Assembly: GCA_963674575.2 (NCBI GenBank)
Contig: CAXXQT010000008.1
Location: 1 to 64,000 of the forward strand
DNA from: JAAYAY01 sp963674575
Lineage (GTDB): Bacteria; Planctomycetota; Planctomycetia; Pirellulales; Thermoguttaceae
DNA length: 64,000 nt
Reading direction: 5' to 3'
The notes under the pieces are model-generated. The model saw only the letters and a list, made by a program, of their open reading frames with translations, was not told the origin of the DNA and ran no database searches. Shown here piece by piece: positions 10,435 through 17,900 of this stretch. Within the stretch, counting starts at the first letter, position 1. Each line of letters starts with the position of its first letter. The position numbers and the translations under genes were made by a program.

Positions 10435-10844
10435 CCTTCCTCCGCTGATCAGCGGAGGCCCCATTGAAGCGGTGCGCAGCACCTTGGTTGCGGGCGGGGC
10501 ATCGAACCTTCCTCCGCTGATCAGCGGAGGCCCCATTGAAGCGCGACAGGCGCAGTCCGCGAAGCTGCCGAGGATAAGCCCCTTCCTCCGCTGATCAGCG
10601 GAGGCCCCATTGAAGCTTTCCGAAAGGGACAACGACATGTCGACAGACACCCCCCTTCCTCCGCTGATCAGCGGAGGCCCCATTGAAGCATGGGAAAAAT
10701 GAAGGTGTTGTTGCTGTTGCCGTCAGTCCTTCCTCCGCTGATCAGCGGAGGCCCCATTGAAGCGACATTCCGAGCGAAGTCGATGACCATCTTGTTCGAC
10801 CCTTCCTCCGCTGATCAGCGGAGGCCCCATTGAAGCTTCGGTCG

Positions 10845-10876
10845 CTGCCCGTGGGGGGGCAGGACGTTCCCTTTTT
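10845..10876 (+). terminator. Weak terminator-like hairpin just past the CRISPR array
   Basis: The stem CTGCCC / GGGCAG (10845-10850 with 10857-10862) is followed by a run of T at 10872-10876. If real, it would stop a + strand pre-crRNA transcript. The stem is short and the T run is nine bases away, so this is tentative. The 142 bases between the last repeat and the next gene show no AT-rich leader. Confidence 0.3.
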
Positions 10877-10978
10877 GTCATTTTTCGCCCCACCCCATCC
10901 CTTGTCTCGCACAATCCACTACGCTAGGATACGCAGTGGCACGTTCTTACCCCTAACTTTCATCGTTGGAGACAGAAG

Positions 10979-11242
10979 ATGGCATCGGGACTCACGCCCC
11001 GTGAGAAGGAAATCATGCGTTTGGCAAGCCTGGGATGCACGGATCAGGAAGCAGCCAAGATCCTCAAGTTGGCCCCGAGTACGATCAACAATCACAAGGC
11101 CCGGGCGATGGCCAAATTGGGGACGGACAAGACGGTCTTGTTGACACGCCTGGCGTTGAAGCTGGGAGTCACCAACATCAAAGACAAGCTTACCCCCGCC
11201 GAGAAGCGAAAGAGCGGCCGCAAGAACGACGGCTGGAACTGA
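10979..11242 (+). CDS. Small LuxR-type helix-turn-helix protein
   Basis: An 87-residue protein that is essentially a stand-alone GerE/LuxR DNA-binding domain. LTPREKEIMRLASLGCTDQE is the first helix region, AAKILKLAPSTINNHKARAM the recognition helix-turn-helix, and MAKLGTDKTVLLTRLALKLG the fourth helix. A basic tail follows. No receiver or ligand-binding domain precedes it. The ATG at 10979 is preceded by GGAGACAGAAG, a plausible ribosome binding site. It is the first gene after the CRISPR array and heads the phage cassette. I infer a regulator of that cassette. A small-terminase-like DNA-recognition role is possible but unsupported. Confidence 0.85.
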   Translation: MASGLTPREKEIMRLASLGCTDQEAAKILKLAPSTINNHKARAMAKLGTDKTVLLTRLALKLGVTNIKDKLTPAEKRKSGRKNDGWN

Positions 11243-11353
11243 GTCGGTAAGCGTTCCTCCAGAGGAAATATCCCCTCCACCAATATCCGCTCCTTTCCCG
11301 AAAGAAATCCCCCGGCCGCTCGTGCTACCGTGGCACGCTGTAGGCCGGATCCT

Positions 11354-11400
11354 GAGGGCCGGCCTGGGTTCTGATGAGCCCGGCCGGCCCTCTGTCTTTC
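11354..11400 (+). terminator. GC-rich hairpin with T-rich tail between the HTH gene and the head genes
   Basis: An 11-bp stem, GAGGGCCGGCC at 11354-11364 paired with GGCCGGCCCTC ending at 11392, is followed by TGTCTTTC. It looks like an intrinsic terminator between the regulator gene and the gpW-like gene. If so, the structural genes would need their own promoter, read-through or antitermination. Confidence 0.5.
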
Positions 11401-11417
11401 TTGCGGGTGCTGTGCAG

Positions 11418-11624
11418 ATGGAAATCGAAGAGCGGATCGACACGGCGGCGGAATCGCTGCTGGAGCAGGCGGGGACGACGAAGGTTCGGACGGCCGGGGG
11501 TGAGGTGGTCGAGATGGACGCCGGGGCGGGGCTCGAGGCCCTGAAGGCGATCGAGGGCCGGGCGGCCAGGCGGAAGGGGAAGCGGCGGACGATCACTTCG
11601 ATCAATCTCGGGGGCGTCCGATGA
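11418..11624 (+). CDS. gpW-like head-tail joining protein
   Basis: A 68-residue protein, the same length as lambda gpW. A helical N-terminus (MEIEERIDTAAESLLEQAG) leads to a beta hairpin (TKVRTAGGEVVEMDAG), then a helix and a basic C-terminal tail, which is the gpW layout. In lambda, gpW sits inside the portal ring and lets the head accept a tail. It lies immediately before the portal gene with an ATGA overlap, matching the lambda order. I chose the ATG at 11418 because the upstream in-frame extension crosses the hairpin at 11354-11392. The call rests on size, position and pattern rather than strong sequence identity. Confidence 0.65.
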   Translation: MEIEERIDTAAESLLEQAGTTKVRTAGGEVVEMDAGAGLEALKAIEGRAARRKGKRRTITSINLGGVR

Positions 11625-13030
11625 TGCCCGTGTGGTCCGCGTTCTCCAGTGCGATCGCCAGGACGCTCGGGGCGTTTTCTTATGCCGCGGCTGAGCCGGG
11701 GCGACGGCGGTTGCCTGCGCCGACGACCAAGAGCGAGGACAAGATCCTCGACACGGCCCAGCGGCGGATCGTGATTGAGGACGCCCGCGATCTGCGCCGC
11801 AACTACTCGGTGGCGGCCTGGGCGATCCGACGGCATCTGGACTACGTCGCCACGTTCCTCTTCCAGTGCCGGACAAAGGACAAGGGGCTCAACGCGGCCG
11901 TCGAGGCGTTCATGACCAGCGCCGGCACGGCGGACCGCTGGGACGTGACGGGCCGGCACTCGTTCCGACGCATGACCCGCCTGGCCGAGGCCCATTCGGT
12001 GGTCGATGGCGACGTGGGCTGGCATCTGCTTCGAAGCGGCATGGTGCAGGGGATCGAGGGGGAGCGGATCCGCACGCCCGTGAGCGGCGCCCCGGCAGGA
12101 ATCGACAAGGACGATCTCATTCACGGCGTGCAGATCAATGGGGCGGGCAGAGGGATCGGGTACTGCGTGAACCGCCGCTCCAAAATGGGTGGGTGGGAAT
12201 TCGAACGGATGGTCCCGGCTCGCCATCTGTTTCTGCACGGAAACTTTGAGCGGTACGACATGGTCCGAGGCGTCTCGCCGCTCACCTCGGCGCTCAACAG
12301 CTTTCGCGACACTTACGAGGCTTTTGATTACGCCCTGGCCAAGGCGAAGGTCTGCCAGCTCTTCGGCCTGGCCTTCAAGCGGAACGGCGGTGAAGAGCTC
12401 GAAGAGCTGAACCACGGCGGCTACGAAACAGAAGACACGGCCGCGGACGAGACGAGCGACTCCGACGAAACCGACGAGCCCCGCTACAACGTCGACATCA
12501 GCCAGGGCTCGCCCGTGATCGACCTGGACCCGGGCGACGAGGTCGACATTCTCGAAAGCCGCACGCCGTCGACCGAGTTTCAGCAGTTCATGACCATGAT
12601 CATCATGGCCGCTCTGAAATCGCTTGACATCCCCTACTGCTTCTATAACGAGGCCCACACGAATTATTCCGGCGCCCGGCAGGCCTGGCTGCAATACGAA
12701 CACGCCGCCGGCGAAAAGCGGGCGAACTTGCAGGAGTTTTTGGAGCGGGTGGTCCGTTGGCGACTGGCGGTTGCGGTGTTGGCCGGGGACCTGGTCCTGC
12801 CGCGCCGCGTGTCGGTTGCCGATCTGCCGCTCCGATTCATCCCGCTCGGCGTTCCCTGGATCGATCCGCTCAAAGAGGTGATGGCCGACGCCCGCGCCGT
12901 AGAGAACAAGCTAACGAGCCGGCAGCGGGTTTGCTTCCGCGGCGGCCGCGACTGGTTCGAGGTGGCCGATGAACTGGCGGAGGAAGAGGCGTACATGCGT
13001 GGAAAACTCTCTGAAACCACGGCCGCATGA
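11621..13030 (+). CDS. Phage portal protein, lambda gpB-like
   Basis: A 469-residue protein resembling the lambda-family portal (Phage_portal_2). The portal forms the dodecameric ring at the head vertex through which DNA enters and leaves. Recognisable segments are the N-terminal DLRRNYSVAAWAIRRHLDYV, the central GIGYCVNRRS and ARHLFLHG segments, and the RGVSPLTSALNSFRDTYEA helix. The region with LDIPYCFYNEAHTNYSGARQ near residues 328-348 is typical of the family's clip/stem area. An acidic insertion (EDTAADETSDSDETDE) lies before the stem. It overlaps the gpW-like gene by four bases. No terminase gene lies upstream. Confidence 0.88.
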   Translation: MMPVWSAFSSAIARTLGAFSYAAAEPGRRRLPAPTTKSEDKILDTAQRRIVIEDARDLRRNYSVAAWAIRRHLDYVATFLFQCRTKDKGLNAAVEAFMTSAGTADRWDVTGRHSFRRMTRLAEAHSVVDGDVGWHLLRSGMVQGIEGERIRTPVSGAPAGIDKDDLIHGVQINGAGRGIGYCVNRRSKMGGWEFERMVPARHLFLHGNFERYDMVRGVSPLTSALNSFRDTYEAFDYALAKAKVCQLFGLAFKRNGGEELEELNHGGYETEDTAADETSDSDETDEPRYNVDISQGSPVIDLDPGDEVDILESRTPSTEFQQFMTMIIMAALKSLDIPYCFYNEAHTNYSGARQAWLQYEHAAGEKRANLQEFLERVVRWRLAVAVLAGDLVLPRRVSVADLPLRFIPLGVPWIDPLKEVMADARAVENKLTSRQRVCFRGGRDWFEVADELAEEEAYMRGKLSETTAA

Positions 13031-13040
13031 GGTGCAAGCC

Positions 13041-14273
13041 ATGAAGAAGACCATCGAAAAAGTGCCGGCCGAGGCGCTCAAGTTCCATTTTGGCGATGAG
13101 GCGTCGGTGTGCGAATTCGCCGAGGGGAGCGATGACGGGAAGGTGGCCGTCAAGATCAAGGCCCGGAGCCGCGAGCCGATCGACCATTGGTATTGGGGCC
13201 GCGTGATTCACGATATGTCCGGGATGCGGACCAACAAGAAACGCATTCCCCTGGACTACTGCCACCGCGAAGACGAAATCCTCGGCGCCTTGGACACGTT
13301 TGATACGGAAGCCGGCGATCTGCAAACCGCCGGGTTTCTGGACGCCGAAGACGACCGGGCGGCGGAAATCGTCCGCAAGGGAAAGAAGGGCGTGCCCTAC
13401 GAGGCCTCTATCTTCTTCGACCGGCGAACGGTGGAGGCCGAGCGGCTCGGCGAACGCGAGTCGGCCACTGTCAACGGCGTGACGGTTCGCGGACCGGTCA
13501 CCATCATCCGCAAGTGGACGCTCCGCGGCGTGGCGGTCTGCCCCTACGGCTACGATCCCAAAACATCGACGTGTTTTTCTGAAAATGACGGCGACGTCGA
13601 CGTGACGTTGCTCTCTCACGATCCCGACGAAGGAGGTTCGACCATGCCCGTCGACCAACAGAACCAAGACGCCAGCCAGTTGTCCGAAAAGGACGGCGCC
13701 GATCCCCAGCCCGAAGGCCAAGAGAACCCCGTTCAGCTTGTTGGCATGTTTGGCCGGCTGCTTGGTCGGATGGTCAAGTTCAGCCAGTCGAGCGAGGACA
13801 CCCCCGCGGATCCGCCGGCCAAGCCGACCGAACTGAGCGAACCTTCCACCGAAAAACCGGCCGACGAGCCTGGCGAGAAGCCCGGCAAGTTGACCAGCGG
13901 CGATGGCGAAGAGACGCCGGCCGTGCCGCCGAAGGCCTCCAACGAGCTGGGCGCGGGCTCGGAGCCCGAGGCGCCGGCCGAAAAGAAGGCCCCGGGCCAG
14001 GTGTTCATCGACCGGTTTGGCTTGGAGCAGGGCGCCGTCTACTTCGCCCAAGGCCTCTCGATGGAAGAGGCCACGTTCCAGCACAACAAGACGCTGGAGA
14101 AGAAGGTCGACGAGCTGACCGCCCGGATCGAAGGGGCCAGCCTCGGCAGCGAGGAGCCGGTGACCTTTTCCGGTGCTACTTCGAAGTCGAAGGACAAAGA
14201 AGAAAAGGCTTCGGGCGACGAGGCCCTCGACGCGTTCTGCGCCAACACGAACCTGCCCGGCCAACGTAGCTGA
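13041..14273 (+). CDS. Prohead protease with C-terminal scaffolding domain
   Basis: A 410-residue protein. Residues 1-180 resemble HK97-type prohead proteases: LDYCHREDEILG holds the candidate catalytic His75, and VPYEASIFF holds the candidate Ser123. The rest is a low-complexity Pro/Glu/Lys linker followed by a helical, charged region (residues 310-400), as in phage scaffolding proteins. The ATG at 13041 follows GAGGTG, and family similarity starts there. A strong in-frame internal start at codon 202 would make the scaffold alone. The gene lies between portal and capsid, as expected. The protease would cut the scaffold and itself during head maturation. Confidence 0.8.
   Translation: MKKTIEKVPAEALKFHFGDEASVCEFAEGSDDGKVAVKIKARSREPIDHWYWGRVIHDMSGMRTNKKRIPLDYCHREDEILGALDTFDTEAGDLQTAGFLDAEDDRAAEIVRKGKKGVPYEASIFFDRRTVEAERLGERESATVNGVTVRGPVTIIRKWTLRGVAVCPYGYDPKTSTCFSENDGDVDVTLLSHDPDEGGSTMPVDQQNQDASQLSEKDGADPQPEGQENPVQLVGMFGRLLGRMVKFSQSSEDTPADPPAKPTELSEPSTEKPADEPGEKPGKLTSGDGEETPAVPPKASNELGAGSEPEAPAEKKAPGQVFIDRFGLEQGAVYFAQGLSMEEATFQHNKTLEKKVDELTARIEGASLGSEEPVTFSGATSKSKDKEEKASGDEALDAFCANTNLPGQRS
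13630..13636 (+). promoter_or_regulatory. Perfect internal ribosome binding site for the scaffold
   Basis: AAGGAGG lies inside the protease gene, seven bases before an in-frame ATG at 13644. This is the strongest Shine-Dalgarno match I noticed in the cassette. Confidence 0.8.
13644..14273 (+). CDS. Internal-start scaffolding protein (Nu3-like), nested in the protease gene
   Basis: Translation from codon 202 of the protease gene (MPVDQQNQDASQL) gives a 209-residue acidic protein in the same frame. It has a Pro-rich linker and a helical C-terminal half (GQVFIDRFGLEQGAVYFAQG, then EKKVDELTARIEG). Lambda makes its scaffold Nu3 in the same way from inside gene C. The evidence is the perfect AAGGAGG, its seven-base spacing, and the domain boundary it falls on. 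A separate product is inferred, not shown. Confidence 0.65.
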   Translation: MPVDQQNQDASQLSEKDGADPQPEGQENPVQLVGMFGRLLGRMVKFSQSSEDTPADPPAKPTELSEPSTEKPADEPGEKPGKLTSGDGEETPAVPPKASNELGAGSEPEAPAEKKAPGQVFIDRFGLEQGAVYFAQGLSMEEATFQHNKTLEKKVDELTARIEGASLGSEEPVTFSGATSKSKDKEEKASGDEALDAFCANTNLPGQRS

Positions 14274-14349
14274 CCTCCGAGGCGATCCCGGCCGCCAGTT
14301 TTCACGACCACCTACACCGACGGATCCGGTCGATTGAAAGGAAACCACG

Positions 14350-15258
14350 ATGGCGCTTCCCACTCTCCTCGACGTCATGAAACGCAACGCCGGCGACGCG
14401 GCCGTTGGGCTCATTGACGAAACCACGAAGAACACGCCCGAAGTGCGGCTCGGAGCCGCTCGCACGATCTCGGGCACGAGCTACGACACGACCGTCCGGA
14501 TCTCCTTGCCTGTGGCCGGCTTCCGCGGCGTCAACGAAGGCGTCGTGGCCAGCAAGAGCGAATATGCCAACCGCACGGTTGGTACGTTCCTGCTGAATCC
14601 CCGTTGGGAATGTGACAAAGCGCTGGCCGACGCGAACGAGGATGGGCCCCACGCCTACATTTACGAGGAGGCCGAAGCCATCGCCTCGGCTGCCTTTCAG
14701 GCCCTTGGCAAGCAATTTTACTACGGCTCGCAATATGGCGGACAGGCGAAGGGTCATCCGGGTCTGCGCGACTTCGTCGACTCGGAGATGATCCTCGACG
14801 CCGGCGGAACGACCGAAGAAGGCGCCACGACTGTGTGGGCCGTCCGCTTCGGCCGCAAAGACGTCCGGTGGGTCCTGGGCAAGGACGGCGAAGTGAAGAC
14901 GGGCGATCCCTGGATCGAGTCGCTGGTGGACAAGAACGGCAACAAGTACACCGGCTACGTCCAGGAGATTCTCGCCCGCGTGGGCCTGCAGGTCGGTTCC
15001 CGGTTCAGCATCGGCTGCATCAAGAATCTGACGGCCGAGGACGGCAAGGGTCTGGACGACGATCGGATGTACGACCTGATCGAGGCCTTCAAGCAGCCGC
15101 CCGACATGTTCTTCATGACCAAACGGAGCCGCAAGCAACTGCGCTCGAGCCGCACGGCCACAAACGCCACCGGCGCCCCGGCTCCGCTGCCCACCGAAGT
15201 CGAAGGCATCCCGATCGTCCGCACCGACTCGCTCCTCGACACCGAGAATCCTTGGTGA
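14350..15258 (+). CDS. Major capsid protein
   Basis: A 302-residue shell protein that follows the protease/scaffold gene, as in siphophages. It begins MALPTLLDVMKRNAGDAAVG after GAAAGGAAACCACG. Features fitting an HK97-like fold family used for sampling particle genes in such clusters are the N-arm, the SGTSYDTTVRISLPVAGFRG segment, the EEAEAIASAAFQALGKQFYY spine-like helix and a C-terminal EVEGIPIVRTDSLLDTE. The reading stops abruptly after ENPW. A further 25 codons in the +1 frame (to 15331) read like a genuine capsid C-terminus, so the true protein may be about 328 residues. The call rests on position and overall pattern. Confidence 0.82.
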   Translation: MALPTLLDVMKRNAGDAAVGLIDETTKNTPEVRLGAARTISGTSYDTTVRISLPVAGFRGVNEGVVASKSEYANRTVGTFLLNPRWECDKALADANEDGPHAYIYEEAEAIASAAFQALGKQFYYGSQYGGQAKGHPGLRDFVDSEMILDAGGTTEEGATTVWAVRFGRKDVRWVLGKDGEVKTGDPWIESLVDKNGNKYTGYVQEILARVGLQVGSRFSIGCIKNLTAEDGKGLDDDRMYDLIEAFKQPPDMFFMTKRSRKQLRSSRTATNATGAPAPLPTEVEGIPIVRTDSLLDTENPW

Positions 15259-15331
15259 CGCCAATGCCGCCGGCAAGTGGCTGGTGATGACGACCAGGAA
15301 GCCGGATCCGGCCGATCCCTTTTCCTTCTAA
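15250..15331 (+). other. Candidate +1 frameshift extending the capsid protein
   Basis: At CCT TGG TGA (15250-15258) the zero frame ends. Reading one base later (GGT GAC GCC, from 15254) gives 25 more codons, GDANAAGKWLVMTTRK then PDPADPFSF, and stops at 15329-15331, twenty bases before the next ATG. This is either a one-base insertion or a programmed slip on the proline codon. Proline-codon +1 shifts in capsid genes are known in some siphophages. Confidence 0.55.
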
Positions 15332-15350
15332 GATCCACCGAGGCTTAATC

Positions 15351-15761
15351 ATGGACAACCCTCAAAGAATGCTCCGCGACCTGGAGCTGCAGGTTACCAA
15401 GAGCCTGCCCAACGGCGCGACCACCGAGCACTCCGACTCGATCGACCTGGGCGACACGAGCACCAGTGTCTTCGTTGCCGACTGCGAGATGCTCATCGAG
15501 GCCCCCGCGCTGGCCACGGCCGAGCTCGGTGACGCGGCCACGATGACCTACGACGTGGAGCACTCGGACGACGACGAGACGTTCGAGACGCTCGCCGACA
15601 CTGTCCTGGTCCAGACCGGGGCCGATGGCGAGGGCGCCGACGCCAACGAGGCCAGGTTGCGTCTGCCGTCGACCGTCAGGCAGTACGTTCGCGTGGCCGC
15701 CACCAACAGCGCCGCCGGCGACGCGAGTGACAGCAGCATGACCGCCGGCTTGGTCTTCTGA
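15351..15761 (+). CDS. Putative capsid cement/decoration protein
   Basis: A 136-residue acidic protein (many Asp, Thr and Ala, few aromatics) right after the capsid gene. That is the usual place for head decoration proteins. The pattern is beta-rich: SDSIDLGDTSTSVFVADCEM, then LGDAATMTYDVEHSDDDETF, then a STVRQYVRVAATNSA strand near the end. This recalls Bbp16-type cement proteins that stabilise the shell. The family link is from memory of the pattern, so function is inferred from position and composition. Confidence 0.55.
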   Translation: MDNPQRMLRDLELQVTKSLPNGATTEHSDSIDLGDTSTSVFVADCEMLIEAPALATAELGDAATMTYDVEHSDDDETFETLADTVLVQTGADGEGADANEARLRLPSTVRQYVRVAATNSAAGDASDSSMTAGLVF

Positions 15762-15774
15762 GCGAGGGAAGCCC

Positions 15775-16161
15775 GTGTCCAGCATTGTCGATCGAGCCAT
15801 GGCCGTGGGCCAGCGGCAACTCAGACGGGTTGCCGCCGGGCCCGCGAGCTACGTTCGCCTGGCGGGCGGTGACCCGATTCCGGTCACCGCCCGAAAGGCC
15901 TTCGTGCGTGATGAGCAGCTCGGCGAGATGAACGTGCCGGTCCGGGTGGAGCGGTGGCGGTTCACCTTCGACGCAGCAAGCCTGGTTGCCGACGGCCAGG
16001 TTGTGCGGCCGCAGGAGGGCGACGAGATCCACGTGATCGTCGGCACGGAAACGATCGTTTACCGTGCGACGCCGGCCGGCGACGGCAAGCCGTGCTGGGG
16101 CTGGAACGACTCGGCCGAGCGGGAGATCTTTGTGGACACGGTCAACTACGACGAGGGCTGA
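15775..16161 (+). CDS. Phage head-tail connector-region protein, unknown family
   Basis: A 128-residue protein with a GTG start at 15775. It has a helical N-terminus (VDRAMAVGQRQLRRVAAG) and a beta-rich rest, including VERWRFTFDAASLVADGQV and EGDEIHVIVGTETIVYRATP. Small beta-barrel proteins at this position in siphophages are often head-completion (stopper) proteins, and that is the inferred role. I do not recognise a specific family. It is separated by 13 bases from the gene before and 3 from the gene after, so it is part of one transcript. Confidence 0.55.
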   Translation: MSSIVDRAMAVGQRQLRRVAAGPASYVRLAGGDPIPVTARKAFVRDEQLGEMNVPVRVERWRFTFDAASLVADGQVVRPQEGDEIHVIVGTETIVYRATPAGDGKPCWGWNDSAEREIFVDTVNYDEG

Positions 16162-16164
16162 CGG

Positions 16165-16611
16165 ATGACCGCCAGGATTACGCTCGTTGCCAATGCTGTC
16201 CGAGACGCACTGAATGCGGAGGAGGGATTTTCACAGGAGTTCACCGCCGAGGTGCGGTATCGCCGGGAGAAGGCCGTGGCGGAGCTGGGCAACCTCGACG
16301 TGGGCGTCTTCCGCTTCGGCGAGTCGCCCACGCCGGAGGAAGACGCGTCCGGCGATCGGGGCGGCGACGAGATCGAGTACACGATCGAGGTGGCCGTTCG
16401 GAAGAAGGCGAAGACCGACGAGGAGATCGAGGCCCTGGTGGAGCTGTGCGAAGAGATTCGCGCCTTCCTGTCCAGGCGATGGCTGGAGTCGGTTGCCGGC
16501 GATGTTACCGGAAGCGGCGCCGGCTATGACCCGATCTACGACGAGGGCCACATCAAGAGCGGCGTATTCTTCGGCCTGGTGACGGCCACGTTTCGAGGGT
16601 TTGAGGAATGA
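16165..16611 (+). CDS. Putative tail terminator/completion protein
   Basis: A 148-residue acidic protein. An N-terminal helix (LVANAVRDALNAEEGF) is followed by strands (FTAEVRYRREKAVAELGNLD), then a helix (TDEEIEALVELCEEIRAFLS) and a C-terminal strand (KSGVFFGLVTATFRGFEE). The layout and place, just before a basic HK97-gp10-like protein and the tail tube, fit tail terminator proteins that cap the tube. The assignment is by position and secondary-structure pattern only. Confidence 0.5.
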   Translation: MTARITLVANAVRDALNAEEGFSQEFTAEVRYRREKAVAELGNLDVGVFRFGESPTPEEDASGDRGGDEIEYTIEVAVRKKAKTDEEIEALVELCEEIRAFLSRRWLESVAGDVTGSGAGYDPIYDEGHIKSGVFFGLVTATFRGFEE

Positions 16612-16614
16612 CCT

Positions 16615-17253
16615 GTGATAGGGCTGGGAGCCAAAGCGAAATTCGACGACCGCAAGCTGCGGGGCCGGGTAAAGGACGCGAACTTCCGGAACCTCGGTCA
16701 CGCCGCGGCCGTGATCCGCAAGGCCGCGCGGCGGAGCATCCACAAACGCAAGAAGGCGTCGACGCCAGGCCGGCCGCCCCACACGCAGACCAGGAATCTG
16801 CCCCGCGCCGTGCTGTATGCGGTCACGCGGGATCGGGAGTTCGCCGTGGTTGGGCCGTCGAGCCGGTTTGGCCGGCGGATCCACAAGGTGGCCGCCCTGC
16901 ACGAATTCAGCGGGTTTGTGGGCAACTACCGAAACCCGCGACGGCGGATCCGGAAAAGCGGCGGAGCTGGCGAGATCGCCATCTTCACCCAGCGGCGCAG
17001 AAAACACGGACGGTTCGTGAAATTCGGCAGCACGACCAAGCTGGCTAAGGGAACGCTCCGCGGCAACGTCTACGTGACGTATGCGAAGCTCCGGACGGCG
17101 GCCCAGGTCCGCCGAGCGAACCGGCTGAATGAGGAACTATACGGCCCGCTGAAGGCCAGGGCCAACTATCCCAAGCGGCCCTTCATGGGCCCAGCCTTGA
17201 AACGAGTGGCGCCCCAGCTCCCTGAGCATTGGCGCGGAACCATGTTGCATTAA
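16615..17253 (+). CDS. Basic tail-completion-like protein (HK97 gp10-type position)
   Basis: A 212-residue, very basic protein from a GTG at 16615, three bases after the previous stop. The N-terminus (KAKFDDRKLRGRVKDANFRN) followed by HAAAVIRKAARRSIHKRKK resembles gp10-type proteins. The PGRPPHTQTRNLPRAVLYAV segment and the late ANYPKRPFMGPALKRVAPQL motif are typical of phage proteins of that group. Such proteins act at the head-tail joint. Moderate confidence. Confidence 0.6.
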   Translation: MIGLGAKAKFDDRKLRGRVKDANFRNLGHAAAVIRKAARRSIHKRKKASTPGRPPHTQTRNLPRAVLYAVTRDREFAVVGPSSRFGRRIHKVAALHEFSGFVGNYRNPRRRIRKSGGAGEIAIFTQRRRKHGRFVKFGSTTKLAKGTLRGNVYVTYAKLRTAAQVRRANRLNEELYGPLKARANYPKRPFMGPALKRVAPQLPEHWRGTMLH

Positions 17254-17344
17254 CGAGGCCTGCATTGCCAATGAACGTCTCCCACGGTCTGGGAGGGCGA
17301 ACCGCCAAACATTGGCTGCATCGGAACCAAAAGGAACCTGAACC

Positions 17345-17839
17345 ATGACGATGACCGGCGAAAACGTCGACGGACGGAAGTGCAAACTCTATTACCTCAG
17401 CACCGGTAGCCGCGAGGCCTGGCCGGCGTCCGGCAGCCCGACCGATCTGGTCGAGGTCAAAAACGTCAAGGGCGATCTGACTCTGCCTCTGAACCGCAGC
17501 ACATCCGACGGCAGCGATCGCGGTGACGACTACGAGAAGGTCGACCTGGGGCGGATCCAGAACGAATTGAATTTCCAGCTCAATGTGCGGACCGATTCGG
17601 CCTCCATCGCGGTGATCGACGCCTTCCTGACCGCGAACCTGGCCGGCGAACCGATCGTGCTTGCCGCCCTGAGTGGCGACAAGGACACGACCGGCATCGT
17701 CGGCGTCTATGGCGATTACGCCGTGACGAAGTTCGAGGACAAGCAGCCGGGCAATGCGGGCCGGCGCTACTGGGACGTTTCCGTTCAGCCGGCCGCCGGC
17801 TACGACGACCCGGAGCCCGTGGAAGTCGTCGGCACGTGA
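17345..17839 (+). CDS. Major tail (tube) protein
   Basis: A 164-residue beta-rich protein after an AAAAGGAACC ribosome binding site. It begins by setting out a subunit strand (GRKCKLYYLSTGSREAWPAS), continues LVEVKNVKGDLTLPLNRSTS, and has a central NELNFQLNVRTDSASIAVID. Tube proteins of siphophages show this pattern and sit between the completion proteins and the tail chaperones, as here. The gene is preceded by 91 non-coding bases holding a small CTCCCA/TGGGAG hairpin. Confidence 0.68.
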   Translation: MTMTGENVDGRKCKLYYLSTGSREAWPASGSPTDLVEVKNVKGDLTLPLNRSTSDGSDRGDDYEKVDLGRIQNELNFQLNVRTDSASIAVIDAFLTANLAGEPIVLAALSGDKDTTGIVGVYGDYAVTKFEDKQPGNAGRRYWDVSVQPAAGYDDPEPVEVVGT

Positions 17840-17900
17840 TCCGCCATGGGAACGGCCGTCGACCGACATTCTGCCAGCCCTTCAACGAGGACACCGAATC

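Larger units (their letters stand above)
7104..10836 (+). CRISPR. CRISPR array, right part (3' half of repeat 55 to repeat 106)
   Basis: The array resumes with the 3' part of the split repeat (7104-7131). Fifty-one full repeats follow, starting at 7168, 7243, 7315 and so on, and ending with a perfect copy at 10801-10836. The repeat at 7389 has an extra C. Nearly all repeats are identical to those in the left part, so the IS66 insertion has not been followed by visible decay. The last repeat is not degenerate. Spacers at 9023-10434 include 15 that duplicate earlier spacers in the same order. Five spacers unique to the window follow (from 10471 to the last repeat). Confidence 0.98.

Noticed and set aside
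89..10914. Long ORFs on both strands within the CRISPR array, with repeated peptides such as PPLISGGPIEA and FNGASADQRRK
   Set aside because: They are translations of the CRISPR repeat. A 72-base unit keeps frames open, and the peptides have no independent support as proteins.
10837..10978. CRISPR leader at the right end of the array
   Set aside because: The region is not AT-rich, ends in a terminator-like hairpin, and the repeat 3' end ATTGAAGC points to transcription from the left.
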